Shown: one piece after another, positions 57,321-64,000 of the stretch | How the letters are laid out: each line of letters starts with the position of its first letter | Numbering within the stretch: the first letter of the stretch is position 1 | Source: Caminibacter pacificus | GTDB lineage: Bacteria > Campylobacterota > Campylobacteria > Campylobacterales > Nautiliaceae | Assembly (NCBI RefSeq): GCF_003752135.1 | Contig: NZ_RJVK01000001.1 | Coordinates: forward strand, 636,578-700,577 | Direction: 5' to 3' | Length of the DNA stretch: 64,000 nucleotides | Position numbers and translations under genes: made by a program | The notes under the pieces: generated by a model | The model's database searches: none | Told to the model about the DNA's origin: nothing | What the model saw: only the letters and a program-made list of their open reading frames with translations

Positions 57321-58193
57321 ATGACTTTAAAAGAAATTGAAATATTCCTCATGCTTGCAAAAACACAAAACGTTACAAAAACAGCACAAATACTAAACCT
57401 TTCGCAAAGCGCAGTTTCACTTGCTATTAAATCTTTAGAAAACAAACTAAACACTAAACTTTTCAACAGAATCGGCAAAAAACTTATATTAAACGAAAAC
57501 GGCAAACTTTTCAAAGAAAAAACAGAAAAAGCCTATTTTGAAATTATAAGCGCTGAAAATTTATTTAAGACGAAAAATTTAAGCGGTGAGCTTATTTTTA
57601 GTGCGAGTAAAACGATAAATAATTTCCTTTTACCTCCAATTTACTTAAAATTTATCCACAAATATCCAAATATTAAACTAAATAAAAACTCGAAAAACTC
57701 TAAACAAATAATAGAGGAATTACTACAAGGAAAAATCGACTTCGGATTCATCGAAACGGAATTCGACCATCAAGATATCATAAAAGAAGAACTAAAAAAA
57801 GATAATCTTATAGTAGTCAGCTCGGATAAAAACCTAACAAAAAAAGAATATTTTATAGACGAGCTTTTAAATAAACTGTGGATATTAAGAGAAAAAGGCT
57901 CGGGTACAAGAGATATGTTTTTAGCAGGAATAGAAGATATAAAAATAGACAAATTTATAGAAAGCGATGATGTTTGCGAAATAAAAAACCTACTCCTATC
58001 ACCAAACACGATAACCTGCATTTCAGAACTCGCAGTTAAAAACGAAATTAAAAATAAAACGTTATATAAAATAGACGTAAAAAATATAAATTTCCAAAGA
58101 AAATTTTATCTTATCTATCATAAAAACAAAGAAATAACTCCTATTTTCAGTACCTTTATCGAGTTTATAAGAAAAAATATAAAAAACTCATAA
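57321..58193 (+). CDS. LysR-family transcriptional regulator
   Basis: This 290-residue regulator has an N-terminal winged HTH (TKTAQILNLSQSAVSLAIKS near 20-39) and a substrate domain. CysB-like control of the divergent rhodanese-TauE genes is the natural inference. The GTRDMF motif in the effector domain is often seen in CysB/CbbR-type members. Confidence 0.9.
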   Translation: MTLKEIEIFLMLAKTQNVTKTAQILNLSQSAVSLAIKSLENKLNTKLFNRIGKKLILNENGKLFKEKTEKAYFEIISAENLFKTKNLSGELIFSASKTINNFLLPPIYLKFIHKYPNIKLNKNSKNSKQIIEELLQGKIDFGFIETEFDHQDIIKEELKKDNLIVVSSDKNLTKKEYFIDELLNKLWILREKGSGTRDMFLAGIEDIKIDKFIESDDVCEIKNLLLSPNTITCISELAVKNEIKNKTLYKIDVKNINFQRKFYLIYHKNKEITPIFSTFIEFIRKNIKNS

Positions 58194-58219
58194 TTTTTTC
58201 TATTTTTTCCCAAAAAGTA

Positions 58220-58248
58220 TTGACATTAAAAAAGTTTTTCTCTATAAT
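58220..58248 (+). promoter_or_regulatory. Strong promoter of the four-tRNA cluster
   Basis: TTGACA (58220-58225), 17-bp spacer and TATAAT (58243-58248), about 37 bp before tRNA-Lys. This is the best consensus promoter in the window. Confidence 0.9.
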
Positions 58249-58284
58249 TTCAATCCACAACGACAAGTTGTGAAACAAAGAGCT

Positions 58285-58360
58285 GACCCGTTAGCTCAGT
58301 CGGTAGAGCATCTGCCTTTTAAGCAGAGGGCCGCTGGTTCGAATCCAGCACGGGTCACCA
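58285..58360 (+). tRNA. tRNA-Lys (anticodon UUU)
   Basis: Full cloverleaf: acceptor GACCCGT/ACGGGTC, anticodon stem TCTGC/GCAGA around CTTTTAA, T-loop GTTCGAATCC and encoded CCA. Confidence 0.97.
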
Positions 58361-58365
58361 TTTAT

Positions 58366-58441
58366 GTCCCCATCGTCTAGTGGTCTAGGATACCGCCCTT
58401 TCACGGCGGCGACACGGGTTCGAATCCCGTTGGGGATGCCA
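58366..58441 (+). tRNA. tRNA-Glu (anticodon UUC)
   Basis: Acceptor GTCCCCA/TGGGGAT, anticodon loop CTTTCAC (UUC), T-loop GTTCGAATCC and encoded CCA. 5 bp after tRNA-Lys. Confidence 0.97.
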
Positions 58442-58478
58442 CCTCTTAATAAAAAATCCCATTTGATAAATTGATGTT

Positions 58479-58554
58479 GGTCGCTTAGCTCAGCTGGGAG
58501 AGCACCAGCCTTACAAGCTGGGGGTCGCAGGTTCGAGCCCTGCAGCGACCACCA
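58479..58554 (+). tRNA. tRNA-Val (anticodon UAC)
   Basis: Acceptor GGTCGCT/AGCGACC, anticodon stem CCAGC/GCTGG with loop CTTACAA (UAC), T-loop GTTCGAGCC and encoded CCA. Confidence 0.97.
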
Positions 58555-58557
58555 TGC

Positions 58558-58634
<77 letters not shown>

Positions 58635-58798
58635 TTACTTCAAAAACTCCGTAATTTCGTATCTTTAAAAAATCAACGAGGTAAGTGTCAGTCGTTTTTT
58701 AGTTCATTTTCTACAAACTTACAATTAAATTCATAATCAAATTAATCATTAATTATTTTTCATTTGGATGTGATTGCGCAATTGTAAAGTCAAACTTA

Positions 58799-59029
58799 TT
58801 AATGTTGCAAATTTATTTCCATCATATTGATATCATATATTTTTAAACTGCACTGACACAAATCAAAACTCTCAAAAAGTATTTTCTCTTTAAAAATTGT
58901 ATTCTCGGCAATGTCAAAAAATTCAACATTTCCTTCCAAGTTATAATCAAGTTATAATCCCGTAAATTCATACTTTTGATAAAATCTTTTGTTCTGTATT
59001 ATCTTTTCTTTAAATCTTTCGTTAAAGCA
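58799..59029 (-). pseudogene. Decayed coding remnant downstream of the FtsZ-C-like gene
   Basis: Reading in the frame of the FtsZ-C-like gene past its TGA gives protein-like sequence (NERFKEKII...KYEFTG), then one TAA at 58952-58954, then FFDIAENTIFKEKILFE... to a TAA at 58799-58801. No start codon is present. The internal TAA lies in an 11-bp tandem duplication. The remaining 58635-58798 next to tRNA-Asp shows only scraps (a minus-strand FDFTIAQSHPNEK near 58760-58800) and nothing else I can support. Origin unknown. Confidence 0.35.
58938..58959. repeat. 11-bp tandem duplication AAGTTATAATC
   Basis: Two perfect adjacent copies (58938-58948, 58949-58959) inside the decayed stretch; the second copy contains the in-frame stop. 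It looks like a slippage event. Confidence 0.7.
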
Positions 59030-59398
59030 TCACAAATTTTTACAAAAAAAGTTTTCATTTTTTATTCCTGTAAAAATTAAATTAATTTCTATTTCTTTAT
59101 TTTCTGTTGTTTCACTTCCGAATATAATATCAGCGTCTTTGTCTGAAATTTCATAAATAAAATCCATAAACTTTTCAATTTCACTTAGAGGTAAATCATA
59201 GCTTATTTTAAATTTCACGATTACACCTTTTGGATTAAACCTGGAATTTTTAATCTTTTCTATACACTCATCCATTTGAGTGCATTTTATGGTTTTAACA
59301 AACGCAAACCCTTCATGAGAAAACACTACATCCAAATCATTTGTATCGATATTTATATCGTTATCGTTTTTAATATTTATTATTTCACTTATTTTCAT
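59030..59398 (-). CDS. Orphan FtsZ C-terminal-domain-like protein
   Basis: This 122-residue protein has no GTPase domain but follows the FtsZ C-terminal half from the end of helix H7. ISEIIN (3-8) sits where FtsZ has ISDLIT. NIDTNDL (16-22) keeps the NxDxxD T7 catalytic loop. KGVIVKF...DLPLSEIEK (57-76), DADIIFG (88-94) and INLIFTGI (105-112) match the FtsZ GVLVNI...DL, ATVVIGT and VTVVATGI segments. It is translationally coupled (ATGA) to the PcfJ-like gene. It may bind or cap FtsZ, but that is inference. Confidence 0.7.
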   Translation of the reverse strand: MKISEIINIKNDNDINIDTNDLDVVFSHEGFAFVKTIKCTQMDECIEKIKNSRFNPKGVIVKFKISYDLPLSEIEKFMDFIYEISDKDADIIFGSETTENKEIEINLIFTGIKNENFFCKNL

Positions 59399-60582
59399 AT
59401 CGCCTCCTTAAACTCTTCAAAAAATTTTTCAATCACTTTATAATCTTTTTCATTAATATTTGAATTTGCAAAACCTTTTGCTTCGACAATAAATTTTTTT
59501 TGCTTATCGAAATTAACAGCATATTTTAATTTTCTTCCTTTAAACACACCAAAAATTAAATATCTTTTATTATGAACATTTGTATACATTGATAGACAGT
59601 TTCTCAATTCATTACCGTAATTTTTTAGTTCAATTGAATTTTTGGGGAGTTTGAAAACAAATTTATCAAATTTGAATTTCACAGGTATGGAATATTCATA
59701 TTCACAATAATCAATTGTATTCATTAACGTATCTTCAATACTTTTAAAATAACGCTTTATCGGATGGTTTAAAAATGTAGCAATATAAAACATGAAAATG
59801 TTATATTCAAAAGCCTTTTTCAAAAACTTCACAATTTCTTTTTGTTCAAATCTCCTTAAAAAATTTATAAATTTCTCAATACTTTCTATATCAATACTAA
59901 CAACTCCGTCATACTCACAAGAAAGAGATATTAATTCTCTTTGATAATTAATATCATCAACCGCCCTTAAAATCAATATATCAATTATAGGATTGTAAGC
60001 AAGATGATAAAGCTGTTTTTTATACTTTTCATAAATTGCTTTTTTAACTGATTTAGAAGAGTCTTTAAGAAGTTTTTCAAAAAATTCTTCTACCGAAATA
60101 TCCTCATCATATACACTCCACAATAAAACTTCAGGATCTTTAACTTTTATAATTTCTAAAACTCTTCTACTCTCAAGCTGTTTTAATAACTTAAAAACTC
60201 TTTTTCTCTCATTCCACAACCCTAAAAATTTCAAATATTTTTCAACAATAGTGGCAATTTCATCATAATAAAAATCAAACTTTTCTCTAAACTTTTGGCT
60301 TAATTTGATTTCTTTATTTATTAAAATTGCTAATCTTTCTTTTTTAAACATAATTTTTTCATTAAAAACAGGATATTCAATAAAACACTCGATTCCATAA
60401 TTTGATTCTTTTAGTTCGTATAATTTAGGGTTGAGTTTCTTAACGTCTTCATAAGTATAAAACTTCTGATTACCGCATTTTGGACATCTATTTTTATCGA
60501 CAAATTTGTTACCACACTCGCAAAAGTAGTGATTTTCGATTTCAGCAGGAGATTTTGGAAGAGTTAAATCGAAAGATTTCAT
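59395..60582 (-). CDS. Zinc-ribbon PcfJ-like protein
   Basis: This 395-residue protein opens with a zinc ribbon (C21, C23, C33, C36: CxC-x9-CxxC), then a helical middle. The C-terminal PcfJ-like domain (about 310-395) contains FKLPKNSIELKNYGNELRNC and KFIVEAKGFANSNINE. PcfJ proteins come from conjugative plasmids and mobile elements; their biochemistry is unknown. The start codon is inside a hairpin. It is the middle gene of the nuclease, PcfJ-like, FtsZ-C-like run. Confidence 0.7.
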   Translation of the reverse strand: MKSFDLTLPKSPAEIENHYFCECGNKFVDKNRCPKCGNQKFYTYEDVKKLNPKLYELKESNYGIECFIEYPVFNEKIMFKKERLAILINKEIKLSQKFREKFDFYYDEIATIVEKYLKFLGLWNERKRVFKLLKQLESRRVLEIIKVKDPEVLLWSVYDEDISVEEFFEKLLKDSSKSVKKAIYEKYKKQLYHLAYNPIIDILILRAVDDINYQRELISLSCEYDGVVSIDIESIEKFINFLRRFEQKEIVKFLKKAFEYNIFMFYIATFLNHPIKRYFKSIEDTLMNTIDYCEYEYSIPVKFKFDKFVFKLPKNSIELKNYGNELRNCLSMYTNVHNKRYLIFGVFKGRKLKYAVNFDKQKKFIVEAKGFANSNINEKDYKVIEKFFEEFKEAI

Positions 60583-60608
60583 TATTCCCCCTTTTTTGAG
60601 GGAATAAT
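60581..60608 (-). promoter_or_regulatory. Hairpin that covers the ribosome site of the PcfJ-like gene
   Basis: In the minus-strand RNA, AUUAUUCCC (60608-60600) pairs with GGGAAUAAU (60589-60581), a 9-bp perfect stem with a 10-nt loop. The AAGGGGG ribosome site and the AUG at 60582 fall in the loop and 3' arm, so translation would need the hairpin to open. No T-run follows, so it is not a terminator. Confidence 0.6.
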
Positions 60609-60615
60609 ACGCTTT

Positions 60616-61773
60616 TTATTGCTCTATTGTGACGAGTTTAATAATCTTTTCTATAATATTATTTTCACCATTTTTTAAAACTTCCAAAGCAAGCTCTTTA
60701 AAAGCATATTTAGATACAAAGTTATAAGGCCATTCAGGACAAATTAATTTATTGTTTTTTTTATTTTCAATACATAATTTATCTATATATTTAGAATTTT
60801 CATTTTTTTCAATTATAATATTTAAATCAGGAATATTTTTTAGTTTATCTAAGACTTTATAGTTAATTTCATCAATTATTTTAGCTAAGACTTCACCAAG
60901 TTTCTCTTCTTCAATAATTTTTTGACATTCTTCATCATTTTTTACATATTTCTCAAATTCATTTTTATTTTCAATAAGAGTTATTAAAACTTCTCTATGT
61001 TCTTCTTTTAATAAATAATCTTTCAAGTTCATAATATTTTCCTCCTCACCCAAAATTTTTTTTACAACTTTAATATATTGTTTTATAGCCTCACTGAGGT
61101 TTGTAATGTTTTCAACTTCTTTTAAATTTTCCTGCATCCATTTAAATATTTCATCATAAGAGATGCATTTTATTTTGGCTTTTATTTCACCATTATTTTC
61201 CAAATAACCGTTTTTAATTTCATAATTATCCAAACTGTATTTTGAAGGGAAACTTTTATTTTTTGTAAGGTATAAAACAAAAATATCTTCCGGTTTCAAA
61301 CTATCCTCGTTTTCTTTATATAAACATTCAACATATTTAAAAATTTGAGCCTCCTGATCTCCAGCTCCAATCTTGTTTTCCAAAATAATATGTTTTTTAC
61401 CGTTTGTCATATAGATATCAATTCTTCCCTGTCCCTTGTCAACACAATTTCTTACAAATCTTTCCGTAATAACATTCCAATTATCAATATTAAACGGTAT
61501 ATCCAACGTTCTAAAAAAATTCTCTAAAAAAATTTTTCCCTGATAATGACTGCCGTCAGGATTTAAAAATTCGGCAATTATCTTTGAATGTGTGTTTTCA
61601 TCATCAAACCCTTTTAAAAGTTCAATATAATTGAAATCGTTAAAACCTCTTAATTTCATCTCTTCTTTTTGTTTTTTGAATTTTTTGAGTAAGTGACATA
61701 CTTCTTCAAGTTTTTTATTTTTTACTTGACGATATTTTTTCAAAAAATCACAAATTTCTTTTATATCACTCAT
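60616..61773 (-). CDS. PD-(D/E)XK nuclease-superfamily protein (PDDEXK_4-like)
   Basis: This 385-residue protein has NTHSKIIAEFLNP (60-72), GRIDIY with D119 and IILENKI with E132-x-K134, then a Gln-rich helix (DQEAQIFKY). These are the active-site elements of the family. The C-terminal half is helical and unassigned. Such proteins are common in mobile elements and defence clusters. RBS AAGGAG is good. It lies 12 bp after the WYL gene. Confidence 0.78.
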   Translation of the reverse strand: MSDIKEICDFLKKYRQVKNKKLEEVCHLLKKFKKQKEEMKLRGFNDFNYIELLKGFDDENTHSKIIAEFLNPDGSHYQGKIFLENFFRTLDIPFNIDNWNVITERFVRNCVDKGQGRIDIYMTNGKKHIILENKIGAGDQEAQIFKYVECLYKENEDSLKPEDIFVLYLTKNKSFPSKYSLDNYEIKNGYLENNGEIKAKIKCISYDEIFKWMQENLKEVENITNLSEAIKQYIKVVKKILGEEENIMNLKDYLLKEEHREVLITLIENKNEFEKYVKNDEECQKIIEEEKLGEVLAKIIDEINYKVLDKLKNIPDLNIIIEKNENSKYIDKLCIENKKNNKLICPEWPYNFVSKYAFKELALEVLKNGENNIIEKIIKLVTIEQ

Positions 61774-61785
61774 AATTTCTCCTTT

Positions 61786-62652
61786 TCATTTATACAAATA
61801 CTCTTTTATCTCTTCTTTAATCTTATCATCAAGCCATTTTGGCTCAATCACTTTAATCTGTGGCAAAAAGCTTTTAACAAATCTTTTTATCTCCATTTCG
61901 TGAGTAATTTTAATCTCAAAAATACTTCCGTCAGGCAGTTTTTCAATCTCTTTTTGGGTAGGGTTTAAAGGAATTCTTTTTAAATATTTACTTGCCCATT
62001 CATCTGCTTTCAAGACAACTTTAAAAGGTTCTTTATTTGGCTCAAACCAAACATTTATTGCGTTATCGAGTTTTTCAAGAAAAGTAGGAGATATTTCAAA
62101 ACTCTTTTTTAAAAATTTTAAATTTTTAATTGATTTTAAATGAAATGTTTTATATTTATCTTCATCAAGCGCCAAAAGATACCAATACCCTTCAAAATTT
62201 GCTATTTTAAGTGGCTTTACTTCATATTCATATCCGTTATCATAAGTAAACTTAATCATCCTTTTTTGTTTAATAGCATTCTCTATTAAATTAACATTTT
62301 CGATATAATCGCCAATATTTTCAATATGAAGTTTCATGTAAGTTGAGAGTGAATTTTGCTTGATAGTTTTTATAAAATCTTTAATATCATTATAAAATCC
62401 GGCTTCTTTAGCAAAATTTTCAATTGCTTCAATTGCTCCGGTTATTTCAGGATTTTTATTTGCAAGTCTAAATTTTCTACCGACTTTTTCAATTGAAAAT
62501 CCTGCATCGGGAAGATATTCGTTTAAATATCTACTCGCTGTCCTATCTTTAATTCCATATTCTTCTATTAATCCTTTTATTGTAACATACCCACCGCTAT
62601 AGAGAATATTTAAAATTTTAAGAAGATTTCTTAAAGTATCTTTTGTTCTCAT
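61786..62652 (-). CDS. WYL-domain transcriptional regulator
   Basis: I chose ATG 62652 (MRTKDTLRNLL) after AAGGAAAAGG, 288 residues. It has an N-terminal winged HTH (about 8-55) and a WYL domain (about 120-190, with GYWYLLALDED) plus a C-terminal WCX-like region. WYL regulators often control phage-defence and DNA-damage genes and sense nucleic-acid ligands. Here it heads the nuclease, PcfJ-like, FtsZ-C-like run. Confidence 0.88.
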   Translation of the reverse strand: MRTKDTLRNLLKILNILYSGGYVTIKGLIEEYGIKDRTASRYLNEYLPDAGFSIEKVGRKFRLANKNPEITGAIEAIENFAKEAGFYNDIKDFIKTIKQNSLSTYMKLHIENIGDYIENVNLIENAIKQKRMIKFTYDNGYEYEVKPLKIANFEGYWYLLALDEDKYKTFHLKSIKNLKFLKKSFEISPTFLEKLDNAINVWFEPNKEPFKVVLKADEWASKYLKRIPLNPTQKEIEKLPDGSIFEIKITHEMEIKRFVKSFLPQIKVIEPKWLDDKIKEEIKEYLYK

Positions 62653-62695
62653 CCTTTTCCTTTTTTTATACAATAATACAGTACATTATGTCATA

Positions 62696-62881
62696 TTATG
62701 GCAGGTTTTGCATTAATAATCCTTTTCCACACTCTTTTATTTCTTTATATTTATGAAAATGATATGTTTTATATTTTTTCGTATCAGGTTCAAGTAAAAT
62801 AAGTCTTTTATTTTTATCCAAATTATTTATTGATTGTTTAGTTTGATTATAAATTAAAATTCTTAACGATTTTTCAAACAT
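62696..62881 (-). pseudogene. C-terminal part of the patatin-like protein, in another frame
   Basis: These 61 residues (SLRILIYNQTKQ..., LLEPD..., YHFHKYKEI) are the usual C-terminal end of bacterial patatin-like proteins but are one frame off the main part. One extra A in the A6 run (plus-strand 62891-62896) would join them. The frame's own ATG at 62881 has no ribosome site. Confidence 0.6.
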
Positions 62882-63477
62882 ATCGAGACATTTTTTGTTT
62901 TAATGGAATTTTGGGGAAGACTCGTAGAAAAAGAGTTTTTACCAAGCACGTCAACAGCTATAATATTATCTAAAGATGCTTCTTTGACACCTAAATTTTG
63001 AGTTAAAAATCCGTCAACATATATTTCATTATTTATTTCCTTTTCTTCAAAAACTCCCGGAATAGCCATTGTGGCAAGCAAAGCATCTTTTATTAAAATA
63101 TCATCATCTTTAGTAAACACTTTACACTCGGTAGTACGTAGATTAGTTGCAATAATTTTTAAAGGAACAGTAGTGTCTTTTATTTTTTTATTACCAAAAA
63201 TTAAATCGAATATCTTTTCAATTTTGTCAGTCTTTATTATTGCATTACCGCTAAGAGAAAATTTTATCCAATTAAAAACATTAGAAAATTCTTTAATTAT
63301 TTCGAAAATAGCTTTTTCTTTCATACCTATTGCAATGCCCGCACTAATAATACCACCCATACTCGTACCGATTATTTCAGAAGGAAATAACTTATATTCC
63401 TCCAAATCATCTAACACACCTAAATGTGCTATACCTAAAGCTCCACCTCCACTTAAAACCAAAGAAAAGTTTTTCAT
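62863..63477 (-). CDS. Patatin-like phospholipase (frame-broken near its end)
   Basis: This 204-residue frame has the oxyanion LSGGGALG, the GXSXG nucleophile in GTSMGG (S39) and the catalytic Asp in DGF (D155), so the Ser-Asp dyad is intact. It resembles RssA/NTE-type proteins of about 260-300 residues, but ends early where the frame shifts at an A6 run. The catalytic core remains, so activity is possible. It is on the same strand as the WYL cassette, about 40-200 bp upstream. Confidence 0.8.
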   Translation of the reverse strand: MKNFSLVLSGGGALGIAHLGVLDDLEEYKLFPSEIIGTSMGGIISAGIAIGMKEKAIFEIIKEFSNVFNWIKFSLSGNAIIKTDKIEKIFDLIFGNKKIKDTTVPLKIIATNLRTTECKVFTKDDDILIKDALLATMAIPGVFEEKEINNEIYVDGFLTQNLGVKEASLDNIIAVDVLGKNSFSTSLPQNSIKTKNVSICLKNR

Positions 63478-63557
63478 ATATTTCCTTTCTTAAAAAGCAA
63501 ATAAATTAACTTTAATTTTATAATAGTTTATTAAAAAGTTATAAGCACTTTTTCATT

Positions 63558-64000
63558 TTATTTTTCCTTTACTAAACTTGTATTGAAATCACAATAAAAT
63601 GGATTACTATCACTGTCATTTGGAGAAGAAAAAACACCTCTACTAAGTTGTTTATTAAATTCATAATATAATTGTTTACGATTATTATTGTTAAATACAA
63701 TATTTTCAATATATTTAATTGAAATAGGGTCATATTCCCAATAATTCCAAAAATATTCATTACAATATACAAGTCTACTTGTTACTTTCTCAAGCTCATA
63801 AGCCTTTTCTTCACTTCCGTCAAACTCCTTTAATATTTTTTGAAAAGCTTTTGCCATTTGAAACGATACAGCAATAAAAGCGGGATTATGTGATAGGTTA
63901 CACCTTTTTGCATCAGGTCTGAAACGACATATACTCGGTTTGAAATTTAATATCTTAATCTCCACATCATCTCTTATCCCGTTATTATTCGAATCAATCC
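63558..64000 (-). CDS. Protein with EF-hand-like motif, 5' end cut by window
   Basis: The frame stays open to the window edge, so the start is outside. It reads IDSNNNGIRDDVEIKI near the edge, an EF-hand-like (DxNxNGxRDD) calcium motif seen in many secreted proteins. C-terminally it has Cys and aromatic-rich segments (ICRFRPDAKRC, CNEYFWNYWEYDP). I do not recognise a family. Export cannot be judged without the N-terminus. Confidence 0.6.
   Translation of the reverse strand, partial: IDSNNNGIRDDVEIKILNFKPSICRFRPDAKRCNLSHNPAFIAVSFQMAKAFQKILKEFDGSEEKAYELEKVTSRLVYCNEYFWNYWEYDPISIKYIENIVFNNNNRKQLYYEFNKQLSRGVFSSPNDSDSNPFYCDFNTSLVKEK

Noticed and set aside
58685..58859. Inverted copies GTGTCAGT (58685-58692) and ACTGACAC (58852-58859)
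   Set aside because: Only 8 bp, 160 bp apart; within what chance gives. No transposase nearby.

Overview
The window is 64 kb of AT-rich DNA (roughly one third G+C by eye) with tightly packed, often overlapping genes. It looks like a chromosomal segment of a Campylobacterota (Epsilonproteobacteria) member. Pointers are a UbiD-like decarboxylase of the long menaquinone/futalosine type, an NtrC-type FlgR-like regulator with no DNA-binding domain, a CetA/CetB-like energy-taxis pair, an LPP20-family lipoprotein, a short ComEC and two-gene PurS/PurQ. A Nautiliales-like vent organism is my best guess, from the general look of the proteins only; the genus is not established.

Layout. 1-16.5 kb: DUF58-type protein (cut by the edge), MoxR ATPase, menaquinone decarboxylase, SixA phosphatase, RlmI-like methyltransferase, a GAF-PAS-GGDEF-EAL protein, a repeat lipoprotein with a peptidoglycan-binding domain, a UPF1/IGHMBP2-type helicase, ComEC, DnaB, IspG and TlyA. 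16.5-23.4 kb: a 34-residue membrane peptide, GpsA, a voltage-gated-type K+ channel whose RCK domain is frame-broken plus a second separate RCK gene, GatB, IlvA, a CoA-binding protein, HU and tRNA-Leu(CAA). 23.4-26.5 kb: a SIR2-HerA anti-phage pair lying 3 bp from that tRNA. 26.5-46.2 kb: CorA-like transporter, AsnB, several unrecognised proteins, radical SAM protein, Asd, FlgR-like activator, LPP20 lipoprotein, GyrA, ComF-like protein, lytic transglycosylase, YggT, GltX and the CetA/CetB-like pair. 46.4-58.2 kb: ClpB, CtpA protease, PurC-PurS-PurQ running into an M23 endopeptidase, SH3-like membrane protein, PlsC, CrcB, MtfA-like peptidase, then TauE/SafE plus rhodanese divergent from a LysR regulator. 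58.3-58.6 kb: tRNA-Lys, -Glu, -Val, -Asp.

58.6-64 kb is accessory in character. A decayed stretch is followed, all on the minus strand, by a WYL regulator, a PD-(D/E)XK nuclease-like protein, a zinc-ribbon PcfJ-like protein and, overlapping it by 4 nt, a 122-residue protein that looks like an isolated FtsZ C-terminal domain. That protein keeps the NxDxxD catalytic (T7) loop but has no GTPase domain. The PcfJ-like start codon lies in a hairpin that would hide its ribosome binding site. This cassette is the best candidate for an undescribed system; one hypothesis is a defence or conflict module that acts on cell division. Upstream of it are a frame-broken patatin-like phospholipase and a protein with an EF-hand-like motif that runs off the window.

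All calls come from reading sequence and remembered family motifs. No database search was run.
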